Assembly: GCA_016222805.1 (NCBI GenBank)
Contig: JACRQG010000008.1
Location: 1-64,000 of the forward strand
From: Verrucomicrobiota bacterium
Lineage (GTDB): Bacteria > Verrucomicrobiota > Verrucomicrobiia > Opitutales > Opitutaceae
DNA: 64,000 nt
Direction: 5' to 3'
Shown here: one piece after another, positions 15,556-25,929 of the stretch
Layout of the letters: the number at the start of each line of letters is the position of its first letter
How positions within the stretch are numbered: the first letter of the stretch is position 1
The notes under the pieces: generated by a model
Database searches by the model: none
What the model was told of the DNA's origin: nothing
The model's input: only the letters and a program-made list of their open reading frames with translations
Made by a program: the position numbers and the translations under genes

Positions 15556-17013
15556 ATGAAGATCACCGTCGTTCGACTCACCCTCTGCGGCGCCTCGGCC
15601 GCTTTCGCCGTGGCCCGTCTCGCAGCGCAGCCCGCCACTGCTCCGGTCGTCACGACCGCGCCCGTTTCCCAGGTGGCCACCGTCGGCGCCACCGCCACGT
15701 TCACAGTGGTTGCCACCGGAACGGCTCCGTTGCGCTTCCAGTGGTACCGCAATGGCGAGGAGATTTCCCGCGCCGCAACCTCCACGCTCACGCTCGCCAA
15801 CCTCAGGCTGGGCGACGCCGCCGTCTACAGTGTCCGCGTGTCCAACGCCGCCGGTTCCGTCTCCTCGCCGCCCGCCTCGCTCGCGGTCAATGGCACCGCC
15901 GGCACGATCACGACGGCTCCCGCGAGTGTCACCGCCAAAGCGGGCACCGAGGCCAGGCTCGCCCTCGCGGCCGCCGGCACCGGCCTCGCCTACGAATGGC
16001 GCTACAACGGACGCCCGCTCCGGACCGCGACCGGCTCCGCCCTGACCCTGCCCAACGTGGGAACCACCGCGGCCGGCTATTACCAGGTCACCGTCACGGC
16101 TCGCAATGCCCCGATCGCCGCCGCCGCCCTGCACCTGCAAGTGACGACCGACGCCCGGTTGGTGAACATCGCTACGCGTGGCATGGTTGGACCCGAGGAT
16201 GACGAGGTGTTGATCAGCGGCTTCGTCACCCGCGGCACCGGCAGCAAGGGTGTGCTCCTGCGCGCCGTCGGCCCGACTCTCGCCCAAGCTCCGTTCAACG
16301 TCACGGGGGTGCTTGCCAACCCCAAGATCACCCTCTACCGCGGCAGTTCCATCGTGGCCACCAACGAGGATTGGGGTGGCGGCAGCAACTTCACGGCCGC
16401 TTTCACCAAAGTCGGCGCCTTTCCCCTCGCGGCCGCCACCTCCCTCGACGCCGCCGTGCTGCAGACGGTCGCCAACGGCACCTACACTGCCCACGTGACC
16501 GGACCCGCCAATGCCCGCGGCATCGCCTTGATCGAAGTCTATGACACCGACGATGCCTCGCCGCCAGTCGAGCTCGCCAACATCTCCACCCGAGCCATGG
16601 TCGGAGCGGTGCGCGAAGGCGCCCTAATCGCCGGTTTCGTCATCACCGGCACCACCTCCAACACCGTGCTGGTCCGCGGCGTGAGCCAGAGCCTCGGCAC
16701 CCTTCACGGCCTGCGCCGCGCTCTAGGAAATTCCCAAGTCGCCGTCTTCGATGCCAAAGGAAATCCCATTGCAGCCAACGCGGTCTGGACACGTTCCAGT
16801 CACAGCGGGCGTGACGACGACGAAGAAGAGGATGAGGACAAACAGTCTGAGATCGAAGAGGCAAGCGACCGGACGGGGGCCTTCCGCCTTCCCCGCGGAT
16901 CCACCGACTCGGCCCTGCTCATGACCCTGCCGCCCGGGGCCTACACCGCCCAGGTCACGGGTCGCAACAATGCCTCCGGCGTCGCCCTGGTTGAGATTTA
17001 CGAAGTGCGTTAG
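15556..17013 (+). CDS. Secreted Ig-domain protein with two C-terminal LVNISTR-type repeats
   Basis: A 485-residue secreted or surface protein. The leader runs to about residue 26 (MKITVVRLTLCGASAAFAVA). Two Ig-like domains follow (about 28-112 and 117-197; motifs FQWYRNGEEIS and YEWRYNGRPL with AGYYQVTV). The last two units (about 199-328 and 338-485) share a pattern: LVNIATRGMVG or LANISTRAMVG, GFV, VLLRAVGPTL, VGAFPL, SLDAAVL, YTAHVTG, ALIEVYD. The second unit carries an acidic, highly charged insert (DDDEEEDEDKQ, about 417-427). The same C-terminal unit closes the large NHL protein at 25930-29529. I do not recognise a named domain for it. Confidence 0.8.
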   Translation: MKITVVRLTLCGASAAFAVARLAAQPATAPVVTTAPVSQVATVGATATFTVVATGTAPLRFQWYRNGEEISRAATSTLTLANLRLGDAAVYSVRVSNAAGSVSSPPASLAVNGTAGTITTAPASVTAKAGTEARLALAAAGTGLAYEWRYNGRPLRTATGSALTLPNVGTTAAGYYQVTVTARNAPIAAAALHLQVTTDARLVNIATRGMVGPEDDEVLISGFVTRGTGSKGVLLRAVGPTLAQAPFNVTGVLANPKITLYRGSSIVATNEDWGGGSNFTAAFTKVGAFPLAAATSLDAAVLQTVANGTYTAHVTGPANARGIALIEVYDTDDASPPVELANISTRAMVGAVREGALIAGFVITGTTSNTVLVRGVSQSLGTLHGLRRALGNSQVAVFDAKGNPIAANAVWTRSSHSGRDDDEEEDEDKQSEIEEASDRTGAFRLPRGSTDSALLMTLPPGAYTAQVTGRNNASGVALVEIYEVR

Positions 17014-17030
17014 GCGGCATCATTCCCACG

Positions 17031-17053
17031 CGCCCCGAATCGCATTCGGGGCG
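17031..17053 (+). terminator. Strong hairpin 17 bp after the Ig-protein stop codon
   Basis: CGCCCCGAAT, loop CGC, ATTCGGGGCG: a perfect 10-bp stem directly downstream of the 3-prime end of the Ig-protein gene. There is no T-run after it, so intrinsic termination is uncertain; it could equally protect the 3-prime end. Confidence 0.5.
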
Positions 17054-17057
17054 GCCT

Positions 17058-17137
17058 GGTAGCCGGGCGCGGTGAACCCGGCCGTACGGGAACCACCCCT
17101 GACGCGAGCGCAGCCGGGGTCGCCGCCCCCGGCTACC
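17058..17137. repeat. Second palindrome family: GGTAGCCGG ... CCGGCTACC
   Basis: Outer arms GGTAGCCGG (17058-17066) and CCGGCTACC (17129-17137) are exact complements. Each side carries its own internal CG hairpin. The same arm sequence occurs at 51472-51517. It lies between the Ig-protein gene and asnS and uses most of that 290-bp gap. Confidence 0.5.
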
Positions 17138-17303
17138 ATGGGATGGACGGGAAGCCGCTCCTGCTTCGCGTCGTGCGCTTCGGACGAGTTGGTGACGGCA
17201 GCTCGGCGAAACTCGGGTGCGGCGCTCTTCCGCACCAACCCGGCGCGCCGTTTCCGGGTTTGCATCGCACCCCCGCTGCGGCTTCGTTGGGCCCCAAAAA
17301 ACC

Positions 17304-18692
<1,389 letters not shown>

Positions 18693-18768
18693 CCCGCACG
18701 CGTCACAATTCGCCCTCATGGCGCCTCCGCCCCGACCGGTCGGGGTTGGCAGTGCCATGTCACGCTCG

Positions 18769-18844
18769 TGTGGACGGGACGACCTCCTCCCGCGCCGTGC
18801 GTTTCGGCGCCGGTCTCGTGCGGGGCGGGGTCGCCCCGCCCACA
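18769..18844. repeat. Pair of oppositely oriented REP palindromes
   Basis: TGTGGACGGGACG-type copy at 18769-18796 and an inverted CGGGGCGGGGTCGCCCCGCC-type copy ending CCCACA at 18819-18844. They sit between the convergent asnS and oxidoreductase genes. The same gap also has a GCCGGCAACTGCCGGC hairpin further right. Confidence 0.65.
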
Positions 18845-18944
18845 AGAACCAACGACGGTCGCTTGTGGCCGCGCTCCGCGGCAGCAGGCTTCAGGGCAGG
18901 CCAGGCCGGCAACTGCCGGCCCAGCTGGCAGCGACCTCGCGTCC

Positions 18945-20357
18945 CTACAGCGTGCGTCCGGCGCGAAGTTCGGGTTTCAGGTACTGGTTGGCGTCGGGGA
19001 CATTCGTGACCTTCATCGCCTTCCAGTCGAAGTCCAGGGGTTTGCCCGCCCGGAGCGCGACATTGCCCATCAGCACAAACTCCGTCAGCGGCCCGGAGTA
19101 GTCGAAGTGGTTGCTCGATCGGCCCTGCCCCTTGCAGGCATTGAGCCAGTCGCGATGGTGGCCAGGCACCCGCGCCAGGATCTTCGGCGGCCGCCGGTAA
19201 GCCTGCATCTTGCTCTCCGGGATAATCCGCGGCGCCCGACCCCAACCTCCGCCGATAATCGTTCCCTTGGTGCCGATGTACATGACCCCGTTGTCCCCGA
19301 GGCTGCGGCCGGGTTCGAGTTCGGCGGGCCGCGGAGGCATGATCCCGCCTTCGTACCAGGAAATGCGGACGGGTGGCATGCCGGCCCGGGCCGGCACGTT
19401 GAAGTAGATCAACGAGGCCGCCGGGCACATCTCCTTGGTCGTGCCCTGGGAACTGGCCTCCACCTGGAAGCGGTCGATCTGATCGAGTTTCAAGGCCCAG
19501 AAGGCGGGATCGAGATGATGGCAGGCAAAGTCGCCGATCGTGCCCGATCCAAACTGCCACCAGGAGCGCCACCGCACCGGCGCGTAATCCGGGTGGTAGG
19601 GCCGCGGCGGCACGGGATCCAGCCAGCGCTCCCAGTCAAAGCCGGCCGGCACCGGCGGTTTTTCCGAAGGCCGATCCGTCTGGCTGGTCCAGCGCCGTGC
19701 TCCGGTGTTCGTCCAGGCGTGCACTTCTTTGACGTCGCCAATCGCGCCATCCCAAATCCACTCGCACAGAGTGCGGATCTCCTCGCTCGAGTGTCCGTAG
19801 TTGCCCAGTTGGGTGGCCACCTTGGCCTGCCGCGCCGCCTCGGTCACCAGCCGAGTCTCCGCGATCGTGCGGCAGAGGGGCTTTTCACAGTAGAGGTGCT
19901 TGCCCTTGCGCAGGACCGCGAGCGAAACCACCGCATGCGAATGATCCGGCGTGGCCACCAGCACGGCATCGATGTCCTCCTTGGCCAGCATCTCCTGGTA
20001 GTCGTGGTAGGTCGGGCACGGCTGGCCGTACTTCCCGGTCACAAGCTTCAACGCAGGTTTCAGCCCGGCCGTGCCGCCGTAGTAGAACGCGCTGTAGTCG
20101 CTCTCCTGGTTGATGTCGCAGAGCGCAGCAATGCGGACGTCGGGTTCGTTGAACAACTGCTTCATGTTCACGATCCCCTGTCCGCCCGTGCCGATGATGG
20201 CCACGTTGACCCGCTCGCTGGGAGCAGGCTGGGCGCCGCCGCCCAGCACATGGCGCGGCACGATGGTGAACGCCGTGGCGGCCGCGGCGTTTCGCAGGAA
20301 CTCCCGACGAGTCGACGGCGAGGAGCTTCGGGGCTGGAAGGAACGGAGTTTGTTCAT
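18945..20357 (-). CDS. Gfo/Idh/MocA-family oxidoreductase with Tat-like leader
   Basis: A 470-residue NAD(P)-dependent sugar or sugar-acid oxidoreductase. The leader contains TRREFLRNAAAATAF, a twin-arginine pattern, followed by a short hydrophobic stretch. The cofactor fold follows: VNVAIIGTGGQG (GxGxxG), then ALCDIN, DAVLVATPDHSHA, CEKP (the catalytic-lysine motif, KPLCRT) and the C-terminal IGDFACHHLDPAFWAL. It is encoded 152 bp downstream of a TonB receptor gene on the same strand, and a second such pair occurs at 41-45 kb. Many family members of this exported subgroup are found in polysaccharide utilisation regions. The substrate is unknown. The start at MNKLRSFQ gives the leader; the longer frame is a shadow. 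Confidence 0.9.
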   Translation of the reverse strand: MNKLRSFQPRSSSPSTRREFLRNAAAATAFTIVPRHVLGGGAQPAPSERVNVAIIGTGGQGIVNMKQLFNEPDVRIAALCDINQESDYSAFYYGGTAGLKPALKLVTGKYGQPCPTYHDYQEMLAKEDIDAVLVATPDHSHAVVSLAVLRKGKHLYCEKPLCRTIAETRLVTEAARQAKVATQLGNYGHSSEEIRTLCEWIWDGAIGDVKEVHAWTNTGARRWTSQTDRPSEKPPVPAGFDWERWLDPVPPRPYHPDYAPVRWRSWWQFGSGTIGDFACHHLDPAFWALKLDQIDRFQVEASSQGTTKEMCPAASLIYFNVPARAGMPPVRISWYEGGIMPPRPAELEPGRSLGDNGVMYIGTKGTIIGGGWGRAPRIIPESKMQAYRRPPKILARVPGHHRDWLNACKGQGRSSNHFDYSGPLTEFVLMGNVALRAGKPLDFDWKAMKVTNVPDANQYLKPELRAGRTL

Positions 20358-20509
20358 GGAGAAATCAGGCGGGAGTCTGACGGCGGTGGCGCGGGCAAGG
20401 CGACCGGGGAGAGATGCTCCGGCGCGTCTGCGGTCGAGGGCTGGGTGTCTCTTCCGGGGTCGTTCCCTGCCGCGGCGCGGGTGTGGAAGCTCCAGGGGGC
20501 ATCGTCGGA

Positions 20510-23500
20510 TCAGAATCCAACCGAGTTGGTCCACGCCCAGCTGCGGGGCTGGTTCATCATCACGAATCCGCGCCATTCCCCAAACGTGTTCGTGCCCGAA
20601 GCCGGGTTGCGGATGAGCGGCGCGTTGTTGAGGAGATTGTAGACGTTGAACTGCGTGGTGAAGGAGTACCGGCCGTTCCGGCCGATCCGGCGGGTGTACT
20701 TGATCCAGGAGTTGAAGGTGTAGTTGTCCGGCATGCCCCAGAGCAGGCCGGCATCGGTGTAGTACCACCGGCCGGGCAGGTTCAGTTGGTTGACCTTGGC
20801 CGCCGCCTCCAGGTCCGCCTTCGACGCGGCGGTGGCGGCGCTGGTTTGGGTGATGCGCAGCGTCTGGTTGGAGGCGAGCGCGGTCGGTGGCGCCGGGCTC
20901 GGGGCAAAGGTGACCGAACGCGTGTTGTTGGGGTTCACGACGGTCGTCACCACCGTGTATTCGGTCGGCCACGTGATGTAGCGGTTGCGCTGCTGCAGAT
21001 CGACATTCACCTGGCCCCCGATCGAAAAGCCCTTCAGCGGCCCCGACTGAAAATCATAGGTATTGGTGAGCGAGAACTTGTACTTGGGATAGCCGATGGT
21101 GTAGCGCCCGGCGATGGCGGCGGAGACTCCGTTGGCGGCGTTGCCGTACGGATCGTCCCAGGCGATCTGGCGGGCGCTCGCCGGCAGGCCGGTGGCGCCG
21201 GTGACGATCGCCCCGTTGGCCGGGATGCCGAAGGTGGCATTGTTCGTTCCGCCGGCGGTGCCGCGCAGGAAGTTGGAGAGGTTGGTGTTCTGCGTGGTGC
21301 CGTTCTGCGGGTGCGGATCCCAGAAGTAGATCGAGTTCTTCTGATCGTTCATCATCGCAATCGTCAGCGGCACGGCGCCGGGGGTCCCGGGCGCAACCGC
21401 CGTGGGCGTCGTGGCGCTGGGGTTCACGTGGACCGGCGTGCCGTTCTTGTAGGTCACCTCGCCGGCAGCGTTGGCGTTGAACTGGTCGTTGTAATACTGC
21501 GGATACGTCAGGCTGTTCAGCACGCGGCCGTCCTGCGACGAGGCGCGGAAGGCGGTGCGCCAGCCCCGCGCCAGGCTGCCGGAGAGGATCAGTTCCAGGC
21601 CCTTGGAGGTCTGATCGACGCCGACCCACGTGCTGCCCGACAGCGGCACGCTGCCGTTGAGTCCGCCCGGGTTGATGCTGCCGGTGAGGCTGGCGCTGGT
21701 GTTCTTGCCAAGGGTCTCGACGCTGAAATACGAAATCGAACCATCCAGCCGGTTGCGCAGGGCCTTGAACTTGAGGCCGGCCTCCAGCCCCGTGCTGTTT
21801 TCGACCGGCGTGGGCTCGCCCAGCGGGCCGAAGTTGGCATTCGCGTTGGGAGGGGTCGCCGATTTCGCCACGTTGACGTAGGGGCGGAGGTAATCCGACA
21901 CGCGCAGGTTGCCGCCGGCGCTGTAGGCCGTGAGGTGATCGGTGCGGGTCACGTCCACCGGCGCCTGGAAGTTCCAACGGCGCATGCCGAAGGTGTCGCG
22001 GCGCAGGCTCAGCAGCGTCTGGACGCGATCGTTGAACCAGTCCGTCTGCAGCGCGGCGAAGTACGCCCCGTCCGTCATGCGGGCGTAGGCGTCGCCGTCG
22101 CTGTTGCCGCCGTTGCCGGTGGTGAGTTTGATGCCGTGGGGATTGTCCGGGGTGCTGGGAAAGGTCCCCTCGCCGTTGATCGGCATCAGCATCCAGTTCT
22201 GTCCGTTCGGTGCGGTGAAGCGGCTGACCTTGAGGGGATTGATGCGGCCGAAGTTCAGCGGCTGTGAACCCACGACGTACCACTTGTTTTGATAGGGCAG
22301 CAGCCCGCTGAGCCGCTTGACGGCGTTGCGCACGTTGGCGCCGTAGGTCGTCCAGGCCGGATCGTACACCGGGTTCCAGTTGGCGTCGGCCATGACGTAG
22401 ATGGAATAGCGGTAATTGGCCTTCAGGGCCGACCATTCATAGCCGGCGACGAACTGATGCCGGAGCTTCTTGTGGAAGTTCGTCCACTCGGCGCCGAGCG
22501 CGGCGCGGAAAGCCTGCCGCCGAAAGAGCTGCTGGTAGTATTCATCCGGGGCGGACTGAATCGTCCAGTCGGTGGTGGTGGCGGTCACGAACTGCTGGTA
22601 GGCGGCGACGCCCGCCGGAGAGAAGTCCGTCAGCGGCACGGGATTGAGCATGCCGGTGAGTCCGTTGCCGACGTTGGTGCCGTTCGTCGTCGTTCCGGGC
22701 GGCAGCAGCACGGTGTTGGCGAAGTTGCCGTTCGACATGCGCGTGTACTGCATGTAGACGGAATTCCGGTCGAACGCCGCCGTGACCAGCGCGGAGAGGT
22801 GCTCGGTGAGCTTCGTCTCCAGCTTCGCCATGAGGTAGTTGTCGCGCGGGTTGTGATTGTAGTCGGACAGGAAGCCCGCATCGAGGCCGCGCCAGGAAAG
22901 CTGCCGGTCGCCGAGGACCTTCGCACTGGCGCCGTCGGCCCAGAGCTGCGGAATCGACAGCGTGGGATAGCTGCCATCCGAGAGAAACTTGTGCTTCTGC
23001 AGGATATCCAGCGGCGGCCGGTACGCCGGATTGAACCCGAGGCTGGTGCTGTTCTGGTTGAGGGTGTTGTCGTACGGCAGCTGCGGCATCCAGCCCTGCC
23101 AGAACAGCGCCTCGGAGTGCAGGAAGGAGACCCGCAGGGTGGAGCGCGGCAGGCGCAGCGCCACCTGCACATACTGGCCGTCGGCGTTGTTGCCGAAACC
23201 GTCGCGATACAGCTCCTGGTGCTGCTTCATCAGGGACGCCCGCAGCGCCACTTCCGGCAGGAGCTTCCAGCCGGTGCGGAAACTCGTGCCGTAATCGAGC
23301 TCGCCGCGCTTGGAGTTGTAGGAGTCGTTGCGCAGCGAAACCGTGGCGAACCGGGTGCCGAAACGCGCCTGCTTGGACACCGCGGAGATGATGCCGCCGC
23401 CCGCCGCCCCGGAATAGAGCAGGGCGTTGGGCCCCTTCAGGATCTCGATGCCCTCGGAGGCAAAGGTGTCGTTGAACGAGGAGTTGTTGGAGGAGATCAG

Positions 23501-23947
23501 TCCGTCGCGCCGGACGCCGCCGGCCCCGATGCCGCGGAGCTTGAACTCGGTGTTGGCGACGCGATCCCCTGGCTGTTTCGGCAGGGCATCGTCCCCGCTC
23601 TGAATCGAGCCGAACCCTCCACCCGCCGCCTGGCTCGAGATGAGCAGGTCCATGTCGTGGATGCCGAGGTCGCTCATGAACTGGCTGGTGAGCACGTCGG
23701 CGGAGACCGGCAGGCGGTCCGTGTCCGTCCGAAACATCGTGACGGAGTTGCTCTGCGTGGTGCCGTACTTGTCGCCGGTGTCGGCCGTGACTTCGAACGG
23801 GGAGAGCACCACGGCCTCCTCGGGACGCCGGGTGGGCGCCGGACCCGGTGGCGGCAGGGTTTGGGCCTGGGCTACGCCCGAGGCGGAGAGAAGCAACAGG
23901 GTCACCGCGGCGAAACGGAGACCCGGGTAAGAGCGCGCAAGTTTCAT
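20510..23947 (-). CDS. TonB-dependent outer-membrane receptor (1145 aa)
   Basis: A large outer-membrane transporter for a ligand of unknown type. The signal peptide ends near VAQAQ. It is followed by an LSPFEVTAD box (about 46-54), which is frequent in verrucomicrobial receptors, then a plug domain with RLPVSADVLTSQFM, FKLRGIGAGGVRRDGL and IEILKGPNALLYSGAAGGGIISAVSK. The remaining residues form the beta-barrel with many Tyr/Trp/Asn strands, ending in a C-terminal aromatic (Phe) as required for barrel assembly. No STN domain is present, so it is not a FecA-type signal transducer. A Gfo/Idh oxidoreductase follows downstream, and a peptide-binding lipoprotein is divergent, suggesting uptake of glycan or peptide pieces. 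Confidence 0.93.
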   Translation of the reverse strand: MKLARSYPGLRFAAVTLLLLSASGVAQAQTLPPPGPAPTRRPEEAVVLSPFEVTADTGDKYGTTQSNSVTMFRTDTDRLPVSADVLTSQFMSDLGIHDMDLLISSQAAGGGFGSIQSGDDALPKQPGDRVANTEFKLRGIGAGGVRRDGLISSNNSSFNDTFASEGIEILKGPNALLYSGAAGGGIISAVSKQARFGTRFATVSLRNDSYNSKRGELDYGTSFRTGWKLLPEVALRASLMKQHQELYRDGFGNNADGQYVQVALRLPRSTLRVSFLHSEALFWQGWMPQLPYDNTLNQNSTSLGFNPAYRPPLDILQKHKFLSDGSYPTLSIPQLWADGASAKVLGDRQLSWRGLDAGFLSDYNHNPRDNYLMAKLETKLTEHLSALVTAAFDRNSVYMQYTRMSNGNFANTVLLPPGTTTNGTNVGNGLTGMLNPVPLTDFSPAGVAAYQQFVTATTTDWTIQSAPDEYYQQLFRRQAFRAALGAEWTNFHKKLRHQFVAGYEWSALKANYRYSIYVMADANWNPVYDPAWTTYGANVRNAVKRLSGLLPYQNKWYVVGSQPLNFGRINPLKVSRFTAPNGQNWMLMPINGEGTFPSTPDNPHGIKLTTGNGGNSDGDAYARMTDGAYFAALQTDWFNDRVQTLLSLRRDTFGMRRWNFQAPVDVTRTDHLTAYSAGGNLRVSDYLRPYVNVAKSATPPNANANFGPLGEPTPVENSTGLEAGLKFKALRNRLDGSISYFSVETLGKNTSASLTGSINPGGLNGSVPLSGSTWVGVDQTSKGLELILSGSLARGWRTAFRASSQDGRVLNSLTYPQYYNDQFNANAAGEVTYKNGTPVHVNPSATTPTAVAPGTPGAVPLTIAMMNDQKNSIYFWDPHPQNGTTQNTNLSNFLRGTAGGTNNATFGIPANGAIVTGATGLPASARQIAWDDPYGNAANGVSAAIAGRYTIGYPKYKFSLTNTYDFQSGPLKGFSIGGQVNVDLQQRNRYITWPTEYTVVTTVVNPNNTRSVTFAPSPAPPTALASNQTLRITQTSAATAASKADLEAAAKVNQLNLPGRWYYTDAGLLWGMPDNYTFNSWIKYTRRIGRNGRYSFTTQFNVYNLLNNAPLIRNPASGTNTFGEWRGFVMMNQPRSWAWTNSVGF

Positions 23948-24070
23948 ACGTACGGCGACCGGGCAGAGGCCAGCGGGGGGTTATCAACACCCAGGTCACC
24001 CTCCGCACACAAGTCAGCAGATTGCGCCGACGTTTGCCTTCGTCGCGGCCGGAAGCCAGCGTCCTGCGCC

Positions 24071-25702
24071 GTGCTGCCACCTCTCGTGCGCTCCGTCCGT
24101 CTGATCTGGCCCGTCGTCCTCGGGAGTCTGTTCGTCGTCGCCTGTGCCAAACGAGAATCTGCGGTGGTGGCCGGCAACCGGGCCGGGATTCTCCACGTCG
24201 GCAACGGGGCCGAGATTCAGTCGCTCGATCCCCAGCAGGCCGGCGGCAGTGTCGACCACAACGTCCTGAGCACGCTTTTCGAAGGGCTGGTGACCCTCGA
24301 CGAGGAGACCTTCCAACCGCGACCGGGCGCCGCCGCGCGCTGGGAGATCTCCGCGGACGGACGGACCTACACGTTTCACCTGCACCCGCACGGACGGTGG
24401 TCCAACGGCGACCCGCTCACCGCCCGGGACTTCGTGTACAGCTTCCGCCGCGCCCTCTCGCCGGCCTTTGGCTCCGAGTACAAGGACGCCTTGTTTCCGG
24501 TGCGGAACGCGGAGCCGTTCGCCCGGGGGCAGCTCGCCGACTTTGCGGACGTTGGCGTGCGGGCGACCGATGACCACACCCTGATCCTCACGCTCGAACG
24601 TCCGACGCCCTACTTCCTCACGGTACTGCGGGCCAATGTGTGTTTCCCCGTCCACGTCGCGTCGGTGGAGCGCGGCGGGGCGCGTTTCGACGATCGCACC
24701 GGGCGCTGGACGCAGGGGCGGCCCTTCGTCGGCAACGGCCCCTTCCGCCTGCGCGAGTGGCGGGATCACCTCCACCTCGCGGTGGAGAAGAACCCGCACT
24801 ACTGGGATGCCGCCCGGGTGCGGCTGAACGAGGTGGTCTTCCACCCGGCCGAGTCCACCCAGGCCCAGGAACTCGCCTTCCGCGCGGGGCAGTTGCACAC
24901 GACGTGGGATGTCCCGCTCGCCAAGATCGACGCGTACCGCCAGGAGACGCCCGCCCGCCTAATCGTCGAACCCTACTTCGAGAGCTACTTCCTCCGCTTC
25001 AACACCCGGCACCGGCACTTCGCGGACGTGCGCCTCCGCCGCGCCCTCTCCCTGGCCATCGACCGCGAGTCCATCGTGCGCAACCTCCTCCGCGGCGGAC
25101 AGACCGCCGCGACCGCACTCACTCCGCCGGGCATCGGCGGCTACACGCCTCCCGCCGTCCTGAACCGTGACCTCCCGGAGGCCCGCCGACTCCTCGCCGA
25201 AGCCGGCTTCCCGGACGGCCGCGGGCTGCCAGTCCTGGAACTCACCACCCTTTCCTCCGAGATCAACCAGCGCATCGCGGAGGCACTGCAGCAGATGTGG
25301 CGCCGCGATCTGGGTGTGGCGGTGCAGATTGCGCAGAAGGAGTTCAAGGTGCTCCTCGATTCCCTCGACACCCTCGACTACACCCTGGTGCGGGGACGCT
25401 GGATCGCCGAATACCCGGATCCGCTTACTTATCTGACGATCTTCACCACCGGCAACGGCGTGAACGGCACCGGGTTTGCCGACCCTCGTTACGACGCGTT
25501 GCTCGCCGCCGCGACGCGCGAGCTCGAGCCGGCAGCGCGCCTCGGGGCCTTGCGCACGGCGGAGGAGTACCTGCTGTCGCAGATGCCGGTCGCGCCGATC
25601 TACTGGGGTTCGCGCACCCTGCTCGTCGCCCCTTCCGTCCGCGGCTGGAAGAAATCGCCCCTGGGCTTCCGCAACTACAAGGACCTCTGGCTGGAACCGT
25701 GA
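24071..25702 (+). CDS. Oligopeptide ABC transporter substrate-binding lipoprotein
   Basis: An OppA-type (SBP family 5) solute-binding protein of about 543 residues. The N-terminal leader ends in a lipobox VVACAK, so it is a lipoprotein. Family features are QSLDPQQ, LFEGLVTLDEE, PGAAARWEISADGRTYTFHLHPHGRWSNGDPLTARDFVYSF (the family core), YFLTVLRANVCFPVH, VGNGPFRL and NPHYWDA. The C-terminal half has LRRALSLAIDRESIVRNLL, as expected. The GTG start at 24071 yields the leader; a GTG at 24086 would also work. No permease or ATPase is adjacent, so either they lie elsewhere or it works alone. The divergent neighbour is a TonB receptor. Confidence 0.9.
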   Translation: MLPPLVRSVRLIWPVVLGSLFVVACAKRESAVVAGNRAGILHVGNGAEIQSLDPQQAGGSVDHNVLSTLFEGLVTLDEETFQPRPGAAARWEISADGRTYTFHLHPHGRWSNGDPLTARDFVYSFRRALSPAFGSEYKDALFPVRNAEPFARGQLADFADVGVRATDDHTLILTLERPTPYFLTVLRANVCFPVHVASVERGGARFDDRTGRWTQGRPFVGNGPFRLREWRDHLHLAVEKNPHYWDAARVRLNEVVFHPAESTQAQELAFRAGQLHTTWDVPLAKIDAYRQETPARLIVEPYFESYFLRFNTRHRHFADVRLRRALSLAIDRESIVRNLLRGGQTAATALTPPGIGGYTPPAVLNRDLPEARRLLAEAGFPDGRGLPVLELTTLSSEINQRIAEALQQMWRRDLGVAVQIAQKEFKVLLDSLDTLDYTLVRGRWIAEYPDPLTYLTIFTTGNGVNGTGFADPRYDALLAAATRELEPAARLGALRTAEEYLLSQMPVAPIYWGSRTLLVAPSVRGWKKSPLGFRNYKDLWLEP

Positions 25703-25929
25703 GCAGGCGTCAAGGCAGCCCGTTCCGGGTTGACGGTCGGTCTCGCGCCGCCGCGTGGGCGATCCGTCCGCGGTAGGCTCGACGAAGGCGAAAGCGCGGG
25801 GTGCACGCGGTTCGGCACGCGACTGACGCATGCGCTTCACTCACGGCCTGGCGGCCGCTTCGTTTCGCCTTGGCAGCCACCGACCGCACACGACAGCGTC
25901 TCGCCCGCCATCCAGGCTTCCCACCCCTG

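Noticed and set aside
24002-24068. Small reading frames and hairpins in the divergent gap before the peptide-binding gene
   Set aside because: Short, no ribosome-binding site or conserved motif that I could see.
22289-24070. Plus-strand extension in front of the peptide-binding lipoprotein
   Set aside because: Overlaps the divergent TonB receptor gene and has shadow composition; the GTG at 24071 gives a good lipoprotein leader.
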